Positions 1 to 8,630 of a DNA stretch of 64,000 nucleotides are shown here, piece by piece. Position 1 is the stretch's first letter. Every line of letters begins with the position of its first letter. The stretch comes from Lachnospiraceae bacterium (GTDB lineage Bacteria; Bacillota; Clostridia; Lachnospirales; Lachnospiraceae). The DNA is taken from contig CAJTCL010000008.1 in assembly GCA_910575005.1 (NCBI GenBank), forward strand, positions 14,277-78,276. Reading direction: 5' to 3'. The translations under genes and the position numbers were made by a program. The notes under the pieces were generated by a model, which worked only from the letters and a program-made list of their open reading frames with translations, did no database searches and had not been told where the DNA came from.

Positions 1-108
1 TACCTTTTTGCCCTGCTGTGCCAGAGCCACGCCCAGATTGACCGCCGTGGTGGTCTTTCCAACGCCGCCTTTCTGATTGGTTAAAGCGATTACTTTGCAA
101 TTTGACAT
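1..108 (-). CDS. parA: ParA/Soj-family ATPase, N-terminal fragment (runs off the left edge)
   Basis: Only the first 36 codons are inside the window; the gene continues to the left. The start is ATG at 108, preceded by a purine-rich stretch. The deviant Walker A motif KGGVGKTT lies at about residues 13-20, followed by TAVNLG, which is diagnostic of ParA/Soj/MinD-type partition ATPases that bind ATP and act with ParB-like partners. Together with the small protein at 235-414, this is the kind of gene set found at one end of integrative conjugative elements or on plasmids in Clostridia. A near-perfect palindrome sits 29 bases upstream of the start and could be an autoregulatory site. The family call is firm; the element it belongs to is inferred. 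Confidence 0.9.
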   Translation of the reverse strand, partial: MSNCKVIALTNQKGGVGKTTTAVNLGVALAQQGKKV

Positions 109-136
109 AGGGTGCGTCCTCCTTTCGCATAGATTT

Positions 137-157
137 AGCCACTTTGTCAAGGTGGCT
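137..157. promoter_or_regulatory. 21-bp near-perfect palindrome upstream of parA
   Basis: The arms AGCCAC and GTGGCT flank a TTTGTCAAG centre that is itself nearly symmetric. It lies between the small gene at 235-414 and the parA start at 108. It could be an operator for the partition gene or a leader hairpin. The half-site AGCCACTT recurs in the hairpin at 185-222. Confidence 0.45.
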
Positions 158-184
158 ATGTAAGAGTACCAGAGAACGCAAAAA

Positions 185-222
185 AGCCACTTACTCTTAA
201 AAATCAATAAGAATAAGCGGCT
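185..222 (-). terminator. Stem-loop between the small element protein and parA
   Basis: Arms AGCCACTTACTCTTA and TAAGAATAAGCGGCT can pair over 15 positions, with two G-U pairs in the RNA, around an 8-base loop. On the minus strand the stem is followed by a short T-rich stretch (GCTTTTTTGCG). It may terminate the 235-414 transcript or be a leader structure of parA. Confidence 0.5.
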
Positions 223-234
223 CTGTGATGTGCC

Positions 235-414
235 TTAGACATATTCAATTTTCATTCTCTTGACTGGTGCGTTTACGACTTTGAATATCAGCTCGTCAAC
301 GCAGTCTGTATATCTGCCTTGCTGAATGAGCTGATTTTTCAGCTCCACAAGGCTATGTAATAAAATGCTCCGTTCTTGGCTATCCACATACAAATGGACT
401 TTCTTTTCTCTCAT
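235..414 (-). CDS. Small protein of an integrated element, function unknown
   Basis: A 59-residue protein starting MREKKVHLYVD. I chose the ATG at 414 over a TTG four codons upstream because GGTG lies about 7 bases before it. It is rich in charged residues and reads as a short beta strand followed by helices (ERSILLHSLVELKNQLIQQ), with a basic C-terminus (VKRMKIEYV). I do not recognise a named domain. Its place directly upstream of parA on the same strand, facing away from the chromosomal genes, suggests a mobile-element accessory protein, perhaps a small DNA-binding or regulatory protein. No function is assigned. Confidence 0.6.
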   Translation of the reverse strand: MREKKVHLYVDSQERSILLHSLVELKNQLIQQGRYTDCVDELIFKVVNAPVKRMKIEYV

Positions 415-440
415 AAATTTCACCAACCTTACTTGTCCAA

Positions 441-647
441 CTATGCAACATCGGGAGTAGATACCAAAAGGTTAATTGTACGTTCATTACCTCGTTGAAC
501 CACTGTCGGATGTTCCGAAAACTCAACTTGATTATTTTCACCATACCGTACCACCTTATCCGAAGTCTTTAAAGAATATACTAAAAAGCCTGTAAAATCA
601 GATGATTCATTACTTTGTGATAATGGAACATTACCGCTGCTTCTCTG
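441..647 (-). pseudogene. C-terminal remnant of an unrecognised gene, cut at the element junction
   Basis: An open minus-strand frame ends with the sequence LLVSTPDVA and a stop at 441. The part from about SQSNESSDFTG to the end has ordinary protein composition. The first dozen residues of the frame are only the antisense of the cotJC fragment. I read it as the tail of a mobile-element gene whose 5' part was lost where the element meets the cotJC remnant near 647. No ribosome binding site supports the ATG at 668. Confidence 0.35.
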
Positions 648-1070
648 GGTACAGAAGAACTGGCACACATGGAGATCATCTGCTCAATTATCTACCAATT
701 GACAAAAGATTTAACACCAGAAGAAATCAAGGCATCTGGATTTGATAAATATTATGTAGATCATACCCTTGCACTTTGGCCTCAGGCAGCCGGAGGCATC
801 CCCTTTAATGCTTGCGAATTTCAGTCCAAGGGCGATCCAATCACTGATTTAATGGAAGATATGGCTGCAGAGCAAAAAGCCCGCAGCACATATGAGAATA
901 TCCTGCGTCTGGTCAAAGATCCAGAAGTAGCTGACCCGATTCGTTATCTGCGTGAACGAGAAGTCGTACATTTCCAGCGTTTCGGTGAGGGACTTCGTAT
1001 TACACAAGAACACTTGGATTCTAAAAACTTCTATGCCTTTAATCCAGCTTTTGACTGTCCGCGGAACTAA
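648..1070 (+). pseudogene. cotJC: Manganese catalase / spore coat CotJC, C-terminal remnant
   Basis: The frame reads GTEELAHMEI and continues through EDMAAEQKARSTYENILRL and REREVVHFQRFGEGLR to FNPAFDCPRN, the typical C-terminal two thirds of the CotJC/Mn-catalase family (about 190-200 residues when whole). The ferritin-like metal ligands EExxH and the later E and H of REREVVHF remain. The N-terminal helix with the first ligand is missing. Just upstream of the GTEELAH codons the frame is unrelated and reaches a stop (TAA) within about 15 codons, so no intact start exists apart from an internal ATG at 669. The break coincides with the end of the parA-bearing element, so truncation by integration or a later deletion is likely. 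The product would lack a complete dimanganese site. Confidence 0.8.
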
Positions 1071-1102
1071 GTTCTAAAATGTGAGTGCATTTTCACGGCG
1101 GC

Positions 1103-1136
1103 GTGCGGTCTTCTTTTGCAACAACGAAAACCGCAC
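1103..1136. terminator. GC-rich stem-loop between convergent genes
   Basis: GTGCGGT pairs with ACCGCAC around a 20-base loop, with partial extension outward (GGC and GCC). It lies between the end of the cotJC remnant and the end of the minus-strand membrane protein gene. It lacks a long T run, so terminator function is only probable. Confidence 0.5.
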
Positions 1137-1140
1137 CCGC

Positions 1141-1455
1141 CTATATGATCAACAATAATATCCCAAAAACTGCAAAGATACACGGACATCCATATGCATC
1201 TGCCTTTGATACCATTCCCCAATCAATACGATCTGGGGTCATTTTCTGATGATTCGCATTTTGAAACGAACAAAAAATATGTTTCCACTTGCACAGATAT
1301 CCAATCAGTTGATAAGCAGAAAATAGCAAGATACTGATAGCAGCTGGAATATAATTTGACCTTAATTTTCCATATAACAAGACAATAAGTATTATGACTG
1401 GATATAAATACCGGTTTGCATATGCAAGAAAAATAATCAAAGAACGTTTCATCAA
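1141..1455 (-). CDS. Small membrane protein of unknown function
   Basis: A 104-residue protein with three hydrophobic segments (about residues 5-27, 35-52 and 88-104), the last running to the C-terminus (FAVFGILLLII). A central hydrophilic part contains Cys and His residues (KHIFCSFQNANHQK, YGCPCIF). It starts with ATG overlapping the stop of the upstream carboxymuconolactone decarboxylase-like gene by four bases, so the two are probably co-translated. I recognise no family. The coupling suggests a membrane partner of the upstream enzyme or a simple passenger in the operon. Confidence 0.6.
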   Translation of the reverse strand: MMKRSLIIFLAYANRYLYPVIILIVLLYGKLRSNYIPAAISILLFSAYQLIGYLCKWKHIFCSFQNANHQKMTPDRIDWGMVSKADAYGCPCIFAVFGILLLII

Positions 1456-2144
1456 TGCTCTGTCTCTGCCGCTTTATTCACACAGGCAATCGCGTTTAAG
1501 CTTCTTGGATAACCAATATACGGCAAACATTGTGAAACAACTTTAATCAAAAATTCCTTCGTATTTCCAAGGTTTATATTCCCTTTGGCATGAGCAATTA
1601 ATTGTGGCTCACATCCACCCTGTGCGGCCAAAAAACAAAACGTAATCAGCTCCCGTTGCGCGAGGGTAAGTCCTGTTCTTGTATAGTAATCCCCAAAACA
1701 ATTCGCCGCCAGCCAACGATTGATATGTCCGCTTTTCCATGCTTCCTTCATATGATCTCCAAAAATATCTGCCTGCGCCTGAGCCCCTTTTTCCAGACGA
1801 TTTTCAAAGGTTGTTGTGGCTTGACTAGGAAGCGGAAGCGACACACCTTTTTCTTGCAGCACTTCATTCACTGCAGTTAAAAACGGAAACATTCGTCCAT
1901 AGCCAAGATAATCTACCGCCTGATAGACCACTTCTTTGATCATTACTGGGGACAAGCCTACATCAAGCGCCTGAGGCAGAATCTGATGAAATACTTCCAC
2001 TCCCTGACAACCGATCAGGGCAGCTAAAATTGCCATATATCGTATCTGATCAGGCAGCTGCTGTCCTTCTTCATTGATAACCTCTTCTAATGCAAACTGT
2101 TCCCATCGCTCCATAAATTCTGGATCTGTTTGATATAAATTCAT
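1452..2144 (-). CDS. Carboxymuconolactone decarboxylase-family protein, two-domain
   Basis: A 230-residue, largely helical protein with two repeats of the carboxymuconolactone decarboxylase/AhpD fold: one around YMAILAALIGCQG to VVYQAVDYLGYGR (residues 37-83) and one around RELITFCFLAAQGGCEPQL to CLPYIGYPRS (165-215). The CxxC dithiol of AhpD peroxidase adaptors is absent, so it is more like the gamma-carboxymuconolactone decarboxylase-type proteins linked to small-molecule metabolism or oxidative stress. The start ATG at 2144 has AAGGAGGAATT upstream. It heads a two-gene unit with the membrane protein at 1141-1455. The substrate cannot be read from the sequence. Confidence 0.85.
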   Translation of the reverse strand: MNLYQTDPEFMERWEQFALEEVINEEGQQLPDQIRYMAILAALIGCQGVEVFHQILPQALDVGLSPVMIKEVVYQAVDYLGYGRMFPFLTAVNEVLQEKGVSLPLPSQATTTFENRLEKGAQAQADIFGDHMKEAWKSGHINRWLAANCFGDYYTRTGLTLAQRELITFCFLAAQGGCEPQLIAHAKGNINLGNTKEFLIKVVSQCLPYIGYPRSLNAIACVNKAAETEH

Positions 2145-2383
2145 TTTAATTCCTCCTTCTTTCCTGTAATGATAACCTAACTATTTAAATGAACTTAAAA
2201 GGTCTAGATCTCTATTTTTTTGAGTTTTTGAATAATTACATGATAACAGATCTAATATAAAAATTCCAACAGACTTTTCCTATCTCAATCATAAAAATTT
2301 ATAATATTACGGTTCACTATTTTTATACTTTTTGATTCCCAATCTATGTGTAAAAAAGTGTCTGTTTTGCGCAAGACCGGCAC

Positions 2384-2413
2384 TTGTGAAGCCCTAAAAT
2401 GCAATAGTATAAT
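2384..2413 (+). promoter_or_regulatory. Sigma-A-like promoter of the chemoreceptor gene
   Basis: TTGTGA (2384-2389), 18-bp spacer, TATAAT (2408-2413), 41 bases before the ATG at 2455, with GGAGGA as ribosome binding site. The rest of the 310-bp divergent gap (2145-2383) is AT-rich and shows no further structure I can support. Confidence 0.55.
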
Positions 2414-2454
2414 AATTATAGTCAAAAAAATAATAAATTTGGAGGACATAATTT

Positions 2455-4161
2455 ATGAAACTAAAGGGTAAAATTTTGGCGTTGTCACTCATTCCTGTCA
2501 TTCTATTGGGCATTTTAATGTTTCTAGTAGCTTCTGATAAAATTGCAAATGGCATTTATGATGAAGCTTATGCAGGAATGCAGGCAACTGCTCTTGCTGT
2601 GCGTGATATCTTTGAACAAGGTAATGAAGGTACATATCATATAGATGAAAATGGGGATTTATGGAAAGGTGACAGCCTAAATATTTCACTTGCAACAAAT
2701 ATCACAGACCACATCAAGGAAAACACTGGCATGGAGGTAACAATCTTTTGGGGAGATACAAGGATTTTAACTTCAATTGTCAATGAACAGGGTGAACGCC
2801 AGATTAACACCAAAGCTTCTGCAGACGTAATGAACCATGTGCTCAAAAACGGCGAAACATATCAAAATAGAAATGTAGAAATTTTGGGTAAAAAATATAT
2901 TGTATGTTACATCCCAATTTATCAGGCGGACGCTGAGGAAATTGTGGGCATGGTTTTTCTTGGTACGCAACAAAAAACCATTTCTATGATTATCAATAAA
3001 ATAAGAGGACAGTTTTTGCTTATAGTCCTATGCACAGCCATATTTGTGACTGTATTTTCTTATTTGCTGGTAAATCGGATTGTATCTGCATTAAAAAAGA
3101 ACATGGATGTCATTGACCATATTTCTAAAGGAATGCTGCATATTGACATGGAACAAAGTATCCTAGACAGAAAGGATGAAATTGGTGATCTGGCAAGAAA
3201 TATTTTAAATCTCAGAAATGAATTACATGATATCGTGATCAATATCCATGAAAAGAGCAAGACGCTCAATCATGAGACCAGCAAAATTGAAGAAATATCA
3301 GAAAATGTATATCAATTTATGAAAGAGGTAAACACTTCAGCACAGGAAATTGCAGAGAGCTGTGCAACACAGGCAGAAGGCGCGAACCAGGCAAGTGTAA
3401 ATGTAACAACCATAGGAAATATGATTGCACACAACACTACACAGATCAACCAACTACATGGAATTTCTGAACAAATGAAAAAAGGCACTATGGAAACGGT
3501 GGCTCACTTTACGACATTAAATACTGTTATGCAGAGCGTAAAAGAAGCAATCTATTTTCTATCTCAACAGACAGCAATGACAAATGAATCAGTTGCAAAA
3601 ATTAGTTCTGCGGCAGAATTGATCACCACAATTGCCTCACAGACAAATTTACTCTCCTTAAATGCCAGTATTGAGGCCGCCCGCGCTGGTGAACATGGCC
3701 GAGGATTTGCCGTTGTAGCCTCAGAAATTCAGCAGCTCTCAGAACAGTCAAATCATGCCGCCAGCGAGATTCAAACTATGATTACTAATCTAAATACCAA
3801 TTCCACCAACACAATGGAACGTATGAAAGATGTCCAGGGTATCATTGAACAGCAGGAGGCAAACATACAAAAAACTAGTGTTATTTTTAAGGAAGTTTGC
3901 AACGGTGTTGACCAATCATCATCTGGCATGGATATTATTCTGGAAAACTCTCAAAAACTAGAGAATATTAGAATTGATACTATGGCCATTGTCCAAAATG
4001 CTACCGCACTTTCACAGGAAAATTCTGCCAGCATTGAGGAGATTATGACATCCATTGAAAATATTTCTCATGAACTTGGAGATATATCCGAAAAAACCAA
4101 GTCACTGAGCAGCTTATCTCAGGAGATGACTGTAAGCGTAGATGTATTTCAACTTGTCTAA
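2455..4161 (+). CDS. Methyl-accepting chemotaxis protein with single Cache sensor domain
   Basis: A 568-residue transmembrane receptor. TM1 is at about residues 7-27, an extracytoplasmic sensor of about 155 residues follows (fold pattern like single-Cache receptors: [19 protein letters not shown] then [13 protein letters not shown] and VGMVFLGTQ), TM2 is at about 188-208, then a HAMP linker ([20 protein letters not shown]) and a long cytoplasmic coiled coil. The conserved signalling tip reads [20 protein letters not shown], which binds CheA and CheW. It presumably sends ligand information to a CheA kinase encoded elsewhere. There is no C-terminal NWETF-like tether for methylation enzymes. It is convergent with the bile salt hydrolase gene, only 19 bases away; a functional link to bile is possible but unproven. 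Confidence 0.92.
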   Translation: MKLKGKILALSLIPVILLGILMFLVASDKIANGIYDEAYAGMQATALAVRDIFEQGNEGTYHIDENGDLWKGDSLNISLATNITDHIKENTGMEVTIFWGDTRILTSIVNEQGERQINTKASADVMNHVLKNGETYQNRNVEILGKKYIVCYIPIYQADAEEIVGMVFLGTQQKTISMIINKIRGQFLLIVLCTAIFVTVFSYLLVNRIVSALKKNMDVIDHISKGMLHIDMEQSILDRKDEIGDLARNILNLRNELHDIVINIHEKSKTLNHETSKIEEISENVYQFMKEVNTSAQEIAESCATQAEGANQASVNVTTIGNMIAHNTTQINQLHGISEQMKKGTMETVAHFTTLNTVMQSVKEAIYFLSQQTAMTNESVAKISSAAELITTIASQTNLLSLNASIEAARAGEHGRGFAVVASEIQQLSEQSNHAASEIQTMITNLNTNSTNTMERMKDVQGIIEQQEANIQKTSVIFKEVCNGVDQSSSGMDIILENSQKLENIRIDTMAIVQNATALSQENSASIEEIMTSIENISHELGDISEKTKSLSSLSQEMTVSVDVFQLV

Positions 4162-4180
4162 CCTTTGGAAATTCTGTTGG

Positions 4181-5158
4181 TCAATCATTCTGCATATAGA
4201 TTTTTTCCTCTTGAATCGGGGGGTAATGGATCAATAATGTGCTCTCCAGATTTTCCTTATACATATCAACAGCTGTAATCTGATGATTGTCATACGTAGT
4301 GTAATAATAAACACCTCTATCTGTATTACAGCAGGATGTATAAATTGTGATTTCATACTTTCCATTCCCTAAATCACAGCATCCTCTCTGTTGCTCTACC
4401 GAACCTAAAATATGAAAAAATTGACTGACACTCTCTAAATTAGACGCCCCAGAAACAGCATTCATTTTTGTAAAAGCAGCCCTGACAAAACGGGAGGCAG
4501 AGGATAAATCTCCTGGAAGTCCCAACGCACCCATTCCACGACTGTAAGTGTGCAATGGCAGCCTGCTGCAAAAATGATTCTGTGGTTCCTGGGGAGAAAG
4601 ATGCATATAATTATTTAATTGAAACATCTGTTCTTCAAAAGGAGGATTGTTTGTCAATACACCCACCGGATTATCAAAAATTTTAATTCCCTGCTTTGTA
4701 GATTCCACAGTGATAGATGCCCTTCTATCCGCAATTAGCCAGTGCAGTTGTGCCGCTGGCATCTTCTCATCAAAAGGTGTCTTTAAAAGACTGATCTTAC
4801 TCAGCAATTTTTCTGCTTCTTTGACTGTGGCACATTGACTGAGAATCCAAGGAATAAACTCAAAAGTCGCCACATTATCCCGATTAGTCTGCATATCTTG
4901 ATACACTGCATTTCCCACAAAATTTAATCCTGCCATTCCAAGCCCTTTTTCATTCACTGCATCATAAAACAATGGAACATCTTTTGAAATATGCGCCATC
5001 CCAATCATTGCATAATGACAATCCATACGGCCCATACAGCGAAAATCAAAAACATAGCTGCGAGGTATGACCACAATCTCCTCACCATAAGAAAAATCAT
5101 AATCTAAGGTACGTCCAAAATAAAAATCTTTTGTCTTATAGGTTATTGCTGTACACAT
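4181..5158 (-). CDS. bsh: Bile salt hydrolase (choloylglycine hydrolase, Ntn family)
   Basis: A 325-residue protein of the penicillin V acylase/bile salt hydrolase family, which cleaves the amide bond of glycine- or taurine-conjugated bile acids. Processing of Met1 exposes the nucleophile Cys2 (MCTAITYK). Further active-site residues match the Clostridium perfringens enzyme: Arg16 and Asp19 (FGRTLDYD), Asn79 (AGLNF), Asn170 (VLTNNP) and Arg223 (SASRFVRAAF). Asn at the AGLNF position, rather than Tyr, favours bile salt over penicillin V hydrolysis. There is no signal peptide, so it is cytoplasmic. The gene stands alone after an AT-rich promoter region with an inverted repeat (5189-5214). Family and bile salt specificity are well supported; preference for glycine or taurine conjugates is not readable. 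Confidence 0.93.
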   Translation of the reverse strand: MCTAITYKTKDFYFGRTLDYDFSYGEEIVVIPRSYVFDFRCMGRMDCHYAMIGMAHISKDVPLFYDAVNEKGLGMAGLNFVGNAVYQDMQTNRDNVATFEFIPWILSQCATVKEAEKLLSKISLLKTPFDEKMPAAQLHWLIADRRASITVESTKQGIKIFDNPVGVLTNNPPFEEQMFQLNNYMHLSPQEPQNHFCSRLPLHTYSRGMGALGLPGDLSSASRFVRAAFTKMNAVSGASNLESVSQFFHILGSVEQQRGCCDLGNGKYEITIYTSCCNTDRGVYYYTTYDNHQITAVDMYKENLESTLLIHYPPIQEEKIYMQND

Positions 5159-5188
5159 GTTTCTGCCCCGTTTTTCTATTATATTTTT

Positions 5189-5214
5189 GTAAATAGTTAC
5201 AATTTGTTATTTAC
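5189..5214. promoter_or_regulatory. Inverted repeat in the bile salt hydrolase promoter region
   Basis: GTAAATA and TATTTAC form perfect 7-bp arms around a 12-base centre, 31 bases upstream of the bsh start. On the minus strand a TATAAT box (5178-5183) follows directly, so a protein bound here would cover the -35 region. It is a candidate operator; no regulator is adjacent. Confidence 0.4.
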
Positions 5215-5276
5215 ATTATCTCCATTGATTCACGAACCAATACATGGTTTTGCACAACAAGATACCCAAATACTAA

Positions 5277-5302
5277 GAGCTGGACTTATCACAGTCCAGC
5301 TC
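5277..5302. terminator. Stem-loop after the four-gene Hsp70-like cluster
   Basis: GAGCTGGACT and AGTCCAGCTC form a perfect 10-bp stem with a 6-base loop, 25 bases after the stop of the membrane coiled-coil gene. The minus-strand downstream sequence (TTAGTATTTGG) has only a weak T run. Confidence 0.6.
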
Positions 5303-5326
5303 CTAATTTTAAATCAATAATAACAT

Positions 5327-6529
5327 CTATGCGGCAATTCCACAGATCCTCTCCAGCGATTCTAAAATTTCTTTCACTTCGTTTTCATGTCCCGGATACT
5401 GCTGCACCAGCTTCTCGATCTCTCTCTTTGCCTTCTGGATATTTTCTATCTGGCTTTCCATACTAGAACGCAGTTTTTGGCGGCGCACCAATAATTCATG
5501 TTTGACCTCCACCATCTCTTTTTTATCCAGCAAAGCCTTTACCTGATAAGTCCAGATTTTAGTGTCATAAAGATGATAGCCGCGAAGTCTGCGCAGAAGT
5601 TTACCTGAAAGAAATTCCAATTCATCATTTGTACGCTGATATTTTTCCCGTTCTCTTACCGCTTCTAGATATTGCTCCCAAATATAATTCAATTCATAAG
5701 AGTTTTTGACATGATATTTCTCACATGCATAATCTACAGCATTGGTGACATTTACATACTTAAATGAAATTTTATTCAACAATGTAGTGGCATAGTTAAT
5801 ATTTACCTGAGATTTCTTAATATCTGCCTCATCATTCTGAATACGCCAGACCATAATCGCCCCCGCAGCACCTACCACAAGCGCTGCCACTAAGACAGGC
5901 ATTGTATAATCAAACTGCAGCACAAGCCCCAAAATCAAAATCATAACTACTACCGCCATACCTGCACCTGCTAAAATATACAATATTTTGCGCAGCACCT
6001 CTTCTTCTTGTTCCAAGGTTTCTTTATAATAGCGCCATTCTTCGCGTTCCCCTTCCAGATACTGCATATCCCGCTTCACTGTAGTCTGGTAAGTTTCGTT
6101 GGATTTGAGACGATTGATCACCTCTGGAATCTGATCCTGGTACTGCTCCATCTGGGCAAACTGGCTATCTGAAATTGTTTTTGTTTTATTTACATAAGCA
6201 TCCCTAGATTGACTGAGAGCTGTAATGCTCTGGGCAATCCCCTGTATCTCGGCATATTCCTGCTCTGGCAGATCTTCAAGGGTTTGAATATCCGTCAGAT
6301 AATCAGTTGCTGTCCCATATTCCCTTTTGGTCTCCTCCAAAGCCTTTGCCGCTGTCAAAATCTGTTCACAGTACTCCATCGCTGGATTTTTCCTTGGCTG
6401 CCTGGAACCCTGCGGCTTTCCAGTATTTTGCTCCTTGGGCCTGCCTGCCTCATCTGGTTGCGCCTGTTCCTCAAATTCCAATATTTCTTCTACATATTTT
6501 GGTTTTTTCTTTTTTTTGAATAATCCCAT
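5327..6529 (-). CDS. Membrane-anchored coiled-coil protein of the Hsp70-like cluster, unknown function
   Basis: A 400-residue protein that starts with a very basic stretch (MGLFKKKKKPKY), then a low-complexity acidic/Gln/Pro linker to about residue 50, a helical region (55-180) with heptad-like patterns, two adjacent hydrophobic segments (about 183-205 and 210-230: AGMAVVVMILILGLVLQF and PVLVAALVVGAAGAIMVW), and a second long helical region ending in a Glu/Lys-rich coiled coil. There is no signal peptide; the two membrane segments form a hairpin with both ends probably cytoplasmic. It is the last gene of the cluster, 2 bases after the TPR gene, so it is likely the membrane anchor of the same complex. 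I recognise no named domain. Confidence 0.75.
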   Translation of the reverse strand: MGLFKKKKKPKYVEEILEFEEQAQPDEAGRPKEQNTGKPQGSRQPRKNPAMEYCEQILTAAKALEETKREYGTATDYLTDIQTLEDLPEQEYAEIQGIAQSITALSQSRDAYVNKTKTISDSQFAQMEQYQDQIPEVINRLKSNETYQTTVKRDMQYLEGEREEWRYYKETLEQEEEVLRKILYILAGAGMAVVVMILILGLVLQFDYTMPVLVAALVVGAAGAIMVWRIQNDEADIKKSQVNINYATTLLNKISFKYVNVTNAVDYACEKYHVKNSYELNYIWEQYLEAVREREKYQRTNDELEFLSGKLLRRLRGYHLYDTKIWTYQVKALLDKKEMVEVKHELLVRRQKLRSSMESQIENIQKAKREIEKLVQQYPGHENEVKEILESLERICGIAA

Positions 6530-6531
6530 TT

Positions 6532-7269
6532 TTACTCACTTTTCCTATACTCTATCCTTAATTCTTGCAGCATACCTTCTATTATTTCTTCATAACTATT
6601 ACGATCCCCAGATTGTTTCTTTTCCTGCAACTCTTTCAACAAACTTTTCATTTTCGCTCCGCCCTGATCTGGCACCTGTCCATCGCGATAGGAAAGGCAG
6701 AGAAGATAAGCCTCACTGCTCTCTGTCTGCTGTCCTGTCTCATAGGCACGCTTAAAACACTCTGCGGCAGGTGCAAATAAGAACTGCCTGGCATAGACCG
6801 TACCAAGATTATGCCAGACCTGACCTTGAAAAAACAGATCACTCTCCTGTTCCAAAGCTTTCAGATACTCAAGTAATGCATCGCGGAATTTTGCTGATTT
6901 TAAATAACGGTCTCCACGCAGCTTTGCACGCTGCACAGGTGTCTTTTTCTCCATAGTCTCGGCAATACGAAGAACATTATTCATCTCTTCAATATTATAA
7001 AATCCACCTTCATTCAAAATCTGCTCCAAACACCAACAGCCACTCTTTTCCTGCTCTAAGCCTTCTAAAAGCTTATGTGCAAGCTCTTGTCTGTCAAGCT
7101 CCTTTGCCAGCCATTGGCACAGAAGCTCATTATAAAAACTTTCTTCCACAGACTCTACATTCTGATAAAGATAATAACATAATTCCTCAAAAGAATACAA
7201 GCTAATACCTGCATTTACCATCAATGGCCGACTCGCCATCTGGTCTTCACATAACCATACTCTGCCCAT
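6532..7269 (-). CDS. TPR-like helical protein of the Hsp70-like cluster
   Basis: A 245-residue protein. I place the start at ATG 7269 (MGRVWLCEDQMA) because GGAGGA lies 7 bases upstream; a GTG at 7296 overlapping the previous stop is the alternative. An N-terminal helical part (residues 1-110, with YSFEELCYYLYQN) is followed by TPR-like repeats (KLRGDRYLKSAKFRDALLEY, WHNLGTVYARQFLFAPAAEC, AYETGQQTESSEAYLLCLSY) with the small/large residue pattern of helical-hairpin repeats. TPRs usually bind partner proteins, often chaperones of the Hsp70 class, which fits the Hsp70-like gene directly upstream. No enzymatic motif is visible. The exact function is unknown. Confidence 0.75.
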   Translation of the reverse strand: MGRVWLCEDQMASRPLMVNAGISLYSFEELCYYLYQNVESVEESFYNELLCQWLAKELDRQELAHKLLEGLEQEKSGCWCLEQILNEGGFYNIEEMNNVLRIAETMEKKTPVQRAKLRGDRYLKSAKFRDALLEYLKALEQESDLFFQGQVWHNLGTVYARQFLFAPAAECFKRAYETGQQTESSEAYLLCLSYRDGQVPDQGGAKMKSLLKELQEKKQSGDRNSYEEIIEGMLQELRIEYRKSE

Positions 7270-7292
7270 CGCTGTTCCTCCATAACTCCATT

Positions 7293-8561
7293 TCACCCCT
7301 GAAATTCGCTGGAAGCCATATCAAGCTCATATTCCCATTCCTGCCCGCTTGCCGGCTTTATCATTCCCCAGCCAAGATCACGTAATCTTAAGAAAATCCT
7401 TCCTTCCTCTCCTGCTGATACCGAAACAGATAATCTGGAACGTCCCTGTGCTGACACTGGAAGTCCTGCAAGATTCAAGGATTCGACCCTTGCATCACGG
7501 TCTCCTGGCTTTTGTACATGTAACTCCAAGAAATCATCCTCACCTTCTAAAATAAGACGAAACTCTCTGCTTACTTGGTAACGATTTTCCCCTGCAACCA
7601 ACAGTGGATAAAAATATGCCTGATTGCCCTTGACTGCTTTGATAAAAATAGATTCTTTTATCTTATATTCACTGACATATATTGTCTCTGCTTTGTCTTG
7701 ATACCTCTGTAACACTCCAGCATAACAGGCACCCCGCGTATAGAGATTTTTGCCCTGAAATGCCCTTCTGCTGCGACAGACTAATTTCAATGACTCCTTC
7801 ATCCATCCGCCCTCAAATCCAGAACCTATCAAATACACTGCAGAGACAATTCTTCCTGCAAGCGCTTCCCCTGCCATCTCAACAAATTTCTGATCTCGTT
7901 CCTTATGCTCCTGCGGCAGCTTTCCGAGAAAAACTTCTGCTACCTCTACTGGCTTAGGAACTACTGCCGTGCGCCCACAGGAAAGCAGGCGACAAAGTAC
8001 TCCATCGCCTTCCTCCTCAAATAATAATACTTGTTGTTTCCACAGAGAGGAATCTTGAGATACCACATAGGCATAAAAGCTTTCTCGATGATCCTGAATT
8101 TGAATCTGGTCTTCCGTAAAACCGAGCTTCTGTGCCAATGCTTGAAAAAAAACAACGATTTCTTCTGTCACTTTCTCTAAGGAAAAAATGCACTTTGTCA
8201 CGGCCTCACACCCCTGAACTGGAAGCGCCAACCGCAATACTTTTCGGCAAAATATCACAAACAATTCCTGTGTTGAATACTCCTGATCAAGCGTAATCGT
8301 CTCATTATGCCAGGCACGATACAAAAGATCTGCTGCATAATAACCTTCCCCAATTTCTGCCAGCCTTCTGCCCTCTTCTCCAAAATACCACTGACCTGTC
8401 TGTTTATGCTTACAGAGTGCCGTAGGAATCTGAAAAACTTCTGTTCCCACAATTGTACTTTTTGTCTCTGGCTCTGCCAGCCCTGCATGGTAGCAGCTAA
8501 TCTGCGTCCATTTCCTGCCTGTCTCTATGCCGATATACCATTCCTCTCTTTTCGGTCTCAT
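7293..8561 (-). CDS. Hsp70-like (ASKHA-fold) protein with degenerate ATPase motifs
   Basis: A 422-residue protein that I read as a divergent Hsp70. Residues 9-26 (YIGIETGRKWTQISCYH) occupy the place of the phosphate-1 loop. About 160-195 (RESFYAYVVSQ and then VLLFEEEGDG) match the connect-1/phosphate-2 region, with the usual DLGGGT changed to EEEGDG. VYLIGSGFEGGWMKESL and KNLYTRGACYAGVL (about 245-285) match the adenosine motif and the closing helix. The last 120 residues resemble the beta-sandwich substrate-binding domain (LNLAGLP, a run of beta strands, LRLRDLGWG). Loss of acidic and glycine positions suggests weak or no ATP hydrolysis. Gene order with a TPR protein and a giant solenoid suggests a dedicated chaperone-like complex. 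I associate these families with Lachnospiraceae DUF57xx entries but cannot confirm the numbers. Confidence 0.7.
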   Translation of the reverse strand: MRPKREEWYIGIETGRKWTQISCYHAGLAEPETKSTIVGTEVFQIPTALCKHKQTGQWYFGEEGRRLAEIGEGYYAADLLYRAWHNETITLDQEYSTQELFVIFCRKVLRLALPVQGCEAVTKCIFSLEKVTEEIVVFFQALAQKLGFTEDQIQIQDHRESFYAYVVSQDSSLWKQQVLLFEEEGDGVLCRLLSCGRTAVVPKPVEVAEVFLGKLPQEHKERDQKFVEMAGEALAGRIVSAVYLIGSGFEGGWMKESLKLVCRSRRAFQGKNLYTRGACYAGVLQRYQDKAETIYVSEYKIKESIFIKAVKGNQAYFYPLLVAGENRYQVSREFRLILEGEDDFLELHVQKPGDRDARVESLNLAGLPVSAQGRSRLSVSVSAGEEGRIFLRLRDLGWGMIKPASGQEWEYELDMASSEFQG

Positions 8562-8630
8562 TGTTCCACCTGCCTTATATCAAAGCCCCACTGACAGCCG
8601 CAGGACTGTGACAATTATCATTTTGTATTT

